A DNA stretch of 64,000 nt from Bryopsis sp. KO-2023 (Eukaryota; Chlorophyta; Ulvophyceae; Bryopsidales; Bryopsidaceae), in assembly GCA_030272585.1 (NCBI GenBank), contig BSYQ01000005.1:5115501-5179500 (forward strand), written 5' to 3'. Positions within the stretch are counted from its first letter, which is position 1. The number at the start of each line of letters is the position of its first letter. A program made the translations under genes and the position numbers. The notes under the pieces were generated by a model, which was given only the letters and a program-made list of their open reading frames with translations, ran no database searches and had not been told where the DNA came from. Positions 59,905-64,000 of this stretch are shown piece after piece.

Positions 59905-60987
59905 CTACGCCCCTCTTCCCGTTTCCCCGCCGTCTGGTTTGACGTCTTTCGCGACCTCGATCTCGCTCTTTTCCATGTTAGCAGCGATTTGCACGCAATG
60001 CTCACACTCTTCAGCCTGGTTGGAAAATATCATCCTCTCGTTAGTCCCTCACCCCAGCAGCAAACCACCCCCCACATCCAAATCGATTGAATTTTGGGGC
60101 GGCAATAACAAAAAACAAGCCAGAAGTGAAACGATTGTGCCGCATTTCTGCATATTCGACACTTCCAGTGTTCGTTGAGGTTATGTGGGGCTTAACCCCA
60201 ATCGAATCGATGAGAGAAACTCTGGGTTGTGAAACTGGGACGCCATCACTGGCATCAGGAGGAAAACAACGAACATCTGGAGGGAGTGACGTCTTTCAAA
60301 TGACGTAGACGTCATTCGAAAGACCTTTCGAATGTGCTTGCCTCGATTTTCGTCAAAACTCGTCGCAACCGCTCCTGCGTCGAGCCCATCGAATCATACG
60401 CAGTCGTGTGATACATCCAGTCAACTTTTCCATGCAGAGGGCAGTTCGAAGTAACTTTCTGCTGCCAATCACTGCGATTGAGCTCTTGACTTTCGCGAGC
60501 GCGTCCGGCGAGAGGATGGTATGCTGCGGAGCCATACATCCAGTCCACGTTCATCAGATCCCCTCCTTCCATTTCCCTCACTTCTTCCACAGGGTATGCT
60601 TCAGGATCGTAAAGCCAGTCGACCGTGAAACGGCTGGATTGACTGCCAGCATGGGCCAATGTCTCAATCGGCGCTGCCACCCTCACGGTCAGATGAAGTT
60701 CAGATTCCTCTTGATATGCTCGTAAGGCGTACAACCAGTCGACCATCGCGTATGGGCACATGGGGCTTTCCTGTGGCCATCCTGCGTTGTTAAGAGCACA
60801 TGCATCTGATGATGTGACGTCTCCTGGAGCCCTCCGTTCAATCTTTGTTTCTGTTCGATCATTTTTTCCTCTTGGAAATTGGGTCAAAGGGAAAAGATAT
60901 TGACCTGGAGCTGAGTCAACAGAACAGCCCTTGGGATCATTGCCTTCTTTCTTCTCTTTGTGGAAAGCATGATTTATTTCCCCATTT
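59905..60987 (-). CDS. Protein with four VDW(L/M)Y...AY repeats (5' end unresolved)
   Basis: Two exons are supported: 60987-60342 and 60015-59905, joined in phase by an intron that starts with GC (GAG then gcaagc) and ends cag. The coding path gives at least 252 residues. No ATG lies near the 5' end of the first, and a likely acceptor (attttag) precedes it, so the start codon is in an upstream exon I could not place. The distinctive feature is a nine-residue motif V-D-W-(L/M)-Y-x3-A-Y, present four times (Val codons at 60743, 60623, 60548 and 60425), with a decayed copy (SDWQQK) at 60473. Linkers are Ser/Glu/Arg-rich and look disordered. The last exon is a possible amphipathic helix (EECEHCVQIAANMEKSEIEV) with a charged tail. 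No known family recognised. Confidence 0.6.
60291..60334. repeat. Two overlapping hairpins beside a GC donor
   Basis: Arm 60291-60306 (GTCTTTCAAATGACGT) pairs with 60309-60324 with one mismatch and a 2-nt loop. A second exact repeat pairs 60313-60322 (CATTCGAAAG) with 60325-60334, also with a 2-nt loop. On the minus strand the second hairpin begins 7 nt into the GC-AG intron. Confidence 0.85.
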
Positions 60988-61465
60988 CTAAAATTGGATT
61001 AAGTATTGGGGGATTATCTTTTCCCAAACTTAAACCAATTTTTTCTACCCCTGCCACTGTAAGACAAAGGGCCAATTGAAAACCAATTTTGGAGGATTGC
61101 CGAAAGAAAATTGCTGATAGAAAAGAAATAAAACATGAAGCAAAAAATCATGTTTTGCCGTTGCGGAATGGTTCAACATAAAGACAGTGGAGCAATGGAA
61201 TTCAGAGACAAAACGACCAGAATTCCCCTTTTGCCTTCCAAGTTTTTTTTTTTCAAATTGGGATTCTCTCCAGTTCACCCCATAACAAAAAGAATACATC
61301 GATTCGAACACCCCTCGCAAAAAAAAAGTCCCCCCACTTGGGGAATAACCGAGAATTACGAGAAGCTGCTCAAACTCCCTCAAAACAAACACGTCACAAA
61401 AAAAAGGCAGTTCAACAAATCAAAATTGTTCCACCCAAAAAGGGACCACAACAACAAAACAAAAC
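60988..61465. other. Spacer upstream of the VDW-repeat gene and downstream of the YGGT gene
   Basis: A-rich on the plus strand with short C runs. It should contain the missing 5' exon and promoter of the VDW-repeat gene and the 3' end of the YGGT gene, but I could not delimit them. Confidence 0.45.
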
Positions 61466-63533
61466 TTATGCAGTTTTCGACCTCCTCTCCATCATTTGCC
61501 GCCTCATGTTCCTGGCCCATTGATGCAATTGAGCGGGGAAATGGTGGCGGCCGATGATGTCGGCCTCATCCACCATTTCTGCCTCTTTCTTTGCGTTGGC
61601 GGATTGGGCCTCGTCTTTCAACTCCTGAGGGATCTCGGCAGGAAGGGCAGCCGCAGTGCTCGTGAACACCTGCAAGTTTTCTCATGTTACTCATTTCCCT
61701 CCTTTTTTTTGTGCTAGAAGATCATATATTTGGCACACCCATCATATTCATGCACCTTTTTCCTTTCTCTTTCCTTCATTTTTTTTATTTTCTTTTCGTG
61801 GGGGGAGGCAGGGCATTTTTTGTCATGGAATAACAATAACTCAAATATATAAAAAAAAACTAAGCATATATGTGTGCATTTTCTGCATATTTTTTTGTTT
61901 TTAATATTAAAAAAACTCGTGCCTAAGTATATTATTCCACTGCTGACCTTGATTTTATTCATTGGAACCAACACCACAGAACATTTCATTGATAGGGAAT
62001 TGGAAAAAAAAAAATGGTGAGACACCCACGTTGAGGATGAGGAAGGCCAGAATCGGCGAAAAGTCGATGTTGGCCACAGGAGGAATCAAACCCCGAAACA
62101 GGTTCAAGTAAGGATCGCACAACGTGCTGCAAAAAAAAAATGAAAAAACAGGGGCACAAATTTATCAAAACACTGAGAAAAGCATGCCAGATGGAGATCG
62201 AGGATTTTTCTTGACTCATTCTTCTGTTGATTGTTGATTCGGAACGAATTCAAATTTTGAATTTTAACCGTGCAATGCCAGTCAGATGGAAAAAAAAAAG
62301 TTCCGAAGCAGCGATCATTCCATCAATGAAAGAAATACTTCACAGTTCCGATGCTTCATCTGGAGGTCAAAGATAACTTTTGGGCGTAGCCCTGTTGTTT
62401 TGGATTTCATCTCTCAAGTTTTCGCTCGAAGTTGGGGGATACATCAAACACAGAATCATTTGGTAGGGAAAGGTTTAAAAAGATTAAAAAATTCATGGGA
62501 TTTCCACCTGAGGGGCGTGACGACCGCTTGTGGAGCTTGCGGGAACCAGGTCAAGATGAGGCGACCGATCAAGCACAAGTTGTACAGATTCCTGACCAGG
62601 AAAAAAAACATTACTACATTCGACACAATTTTGCAGGAAGGATGAGAGAAAGACCCTAATTTCAGCATGGTTCTCTGTTCCAAGTGTAACGTGTCAACAT
62701 TGGAAAAAGCGTGTTGTTTTAATTCTGCTTGCCTAACCCCCCCCCCCCCCCCTCCAATAGATAAAAGTGGGATTCAAATTCTACCATTCGATCACGAAAA
62801 ACCACCACACTGAGGTTTTGTGTGGGTGGATGTCCGTTATTTTCTTTTGCTTTTTTTTAGAAGTGTGTTTCTACTAGCCTCTCTTTTATCAAGGCAATTT
62901 CTGAATGTCGATGTCACACTTCGTTATGGTTTTTTTTTCGGAGGTTCTTGCCCACTCACAGGAAATTGTTCAGCGAATTGGTGATGACCAGCTCGGCAGC
63001 GCTGTCTCCAGGAATGACAGCTGCGAATCTGCTGGTGCTCGCGAAAGCGCGCCGGAAGCCGCCGGGGAGCGCGACCACTTCCAAAACCGGATCCCTGCAC
63101 AGGACCAAAAAAACAGGGTTCCACAAAAATGCGACACGATCACAGCGCTTCCAACAACGGCACGAAATCTGATCGATCCAAGCAACTCGTCCTTTGCCCT
63201 CGTTCCTTGTAGAGAGTTCGACTAGTGGTTCTCAACATTCTTTCTCAACTCGTTTGCCGATTTCAGGATAGTAGCGCCAACCCAACGCGCACTCTGTGCG
63301 TGACATAGGAGCACTACAGTTGCGCGTGAAAGATGGGGTGACGACCACGTTTGGATGCCGATCCAGAGTGTTTTTCCGACGTGAAACCCTGATCTCCGCA
63401 CACACCTTTGTTTGAGGAAGTCGACCACCCAAGTTCGGAGCTCTCCCAAACCGCGTTTGAACTCATCCCCCACTTCCTTAAGGTTGATCTTCAGGGGAAG
63501 GTTCAGGAGACCGCCTGGTTTCTTCTCGATCAT
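61466..63533 (-). CDS. Plastid YGGT-family membrane protein, YLMG1-like
   Basis: Homologue of cyanobacterial Ylm/YggT proteins; in plants YLMG1 acts in chloroplasts, with roles reported in nucleoid distribution and thylakoid or cytochrome assembly. Exons in transcript order: 63533-63406, 63094-62960, 62591-62508, 62126-62030, 61669-61466; phases agree, 215 aa. The YGGT core is clear: NNFLNLYNLCLIGRLILTWF, PQAPQAVVTPLSTLCDPYLN, LFRGLIPPVANIDFSPILAF and LILNVFTSTAAALPAEIPQE, which matches plant YLMG1 almost word for word. Two hydrophobic spans flank the FRGLIPP loop. The N-terminal ~80 residues are basic and Ser/Ala-containing but not a classic transit peptide, so an upstream exon is possible. 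The C-terminus is charged (RNMRRQMMERRSKTA). Confidence 0.88.
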
Positions 63534-64000
63534 GGTTGCGGAGCGCGGCCAAACGAAAGACGGTGGTCGAGGGGTGAAAAGGATGCCGATTTCAACCGGG
63601 GTGCATTCCTTTTGTCAATTCCCCCTTTGATGCATTCACTCAGTTTAATTTGATGGCAGATTTGATGGAATTCGAGTTTGGGCTGATTTGTCCTGCAGCA
63701 CTTTCAGCTGTTGCAGGAAAATCACAGTGGAGACGAAAAGGAATCTTAGGAATCTTACTCTTTTTGCGAAGATGCCTTCACTGAGTGCGGAGTAAATCGT
63801 ACACAGGGGTTTGGGATATAGCACACTGAGATGATTACACAGAAAACATTGTCCCTTTATACTCCACAGGATCGTACTGTCAAACTCCTGCAACTGAACA
63901 ACCAACTCTAACCATGCTGATCAGTACAATCCAACCGACTCTAACTGCATACCCGACTGGCTCAAACCCATCGTACACACATACAGGTCTCGGCAGTACA
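63534..64000. other. Upstream region of the YGGT gene to the window edge
   Basis: 467 bp of balanced composition. No gene recognised; likely promoter of the minus-strand YGGT gene. Confidence 0.5.

Overview
This is a 64 kb piece of nuclear genome from a plastid-bearing eukaryote, most likely a streptophyte (a charophyte-grade alga or early land-plant lineage). The case rests on recognisable families rather than on any database search: an ABAP1/ARIA-type armadillo-BTB protein, a CURLY LEAF/SWINGER-type Polycomb methyltransferase, an ELF3-like clock protein, a YLMG1-type plastid YGGT protein, a plant-type SEC12 and a moss-like front-end fatty-acid desaturase. Two flagellum-associated families (a CNBD2-like protein and a BART-domain protein) suggest that the organism still makes motile cells. 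Genes are split by many GT-AG introns of about 70-1,000 bp. The introns and spacers are full of long T, G, C and A homopolymers, and exons are clearly more GC-balanced.

Layout. 1-4796 (+): 3' part of the AP-2 clathrin adaptor alpha subunit. 5510-7481 (+): unrecognised basic protein. 7993-11092 (+): ELF3-like protein. 11093-19191: an 8 kb gene-free stretch of homopolymer-rich DNA. 19192-23276 (-): armadillo-BTB protein. 24211-27052 (+) and 27122-27484 (-): tail-to-tail CNBD2-like and BART-domain genes. 28647-30065 (+): cytochrome b5-fusion desaturase. 30948-34352 (+): base-exchange phosphatidylserine synthase. 36151-37035 (-): membrane-anchored 2OG-Fe(II) oxygenase. 37719-40731 (+): SEC12 with a C-terminal KDEL. 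41459-44004 (-): ribosomal protein eS8. 44290-44883 (+): unknown protein. 46500-48218 (-): bZIP factor lacking the invariant Asn. 48936-50978 (+): E(z)-type methyltransferase. 51590-59072 (+): 17-exon coiled-coil protein. 59905-60987 (-): protein with VDW(L/M)Y repeats. 61466-63533 (-): YGGT protein.

The genes are mostly housekeeping or regulatory (membrane traffic, lipid synthesis, chromatin, clock, translation) and do not form an operon-like system. They are arranged in alternating divergent and convergent pairs. In every convergent interval the plus strand changes from G/T-rich to C/A-rich part-way across, which looks like a footprint of transcription direction. I saw no rRNA, tRNA, CRISPR array, transposon or virus-derived element that I could support.

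Exon models were built by hand from splice consensus, reading-frame phase and family resemblance. Junctions marked as uncertain need transcript evidence.
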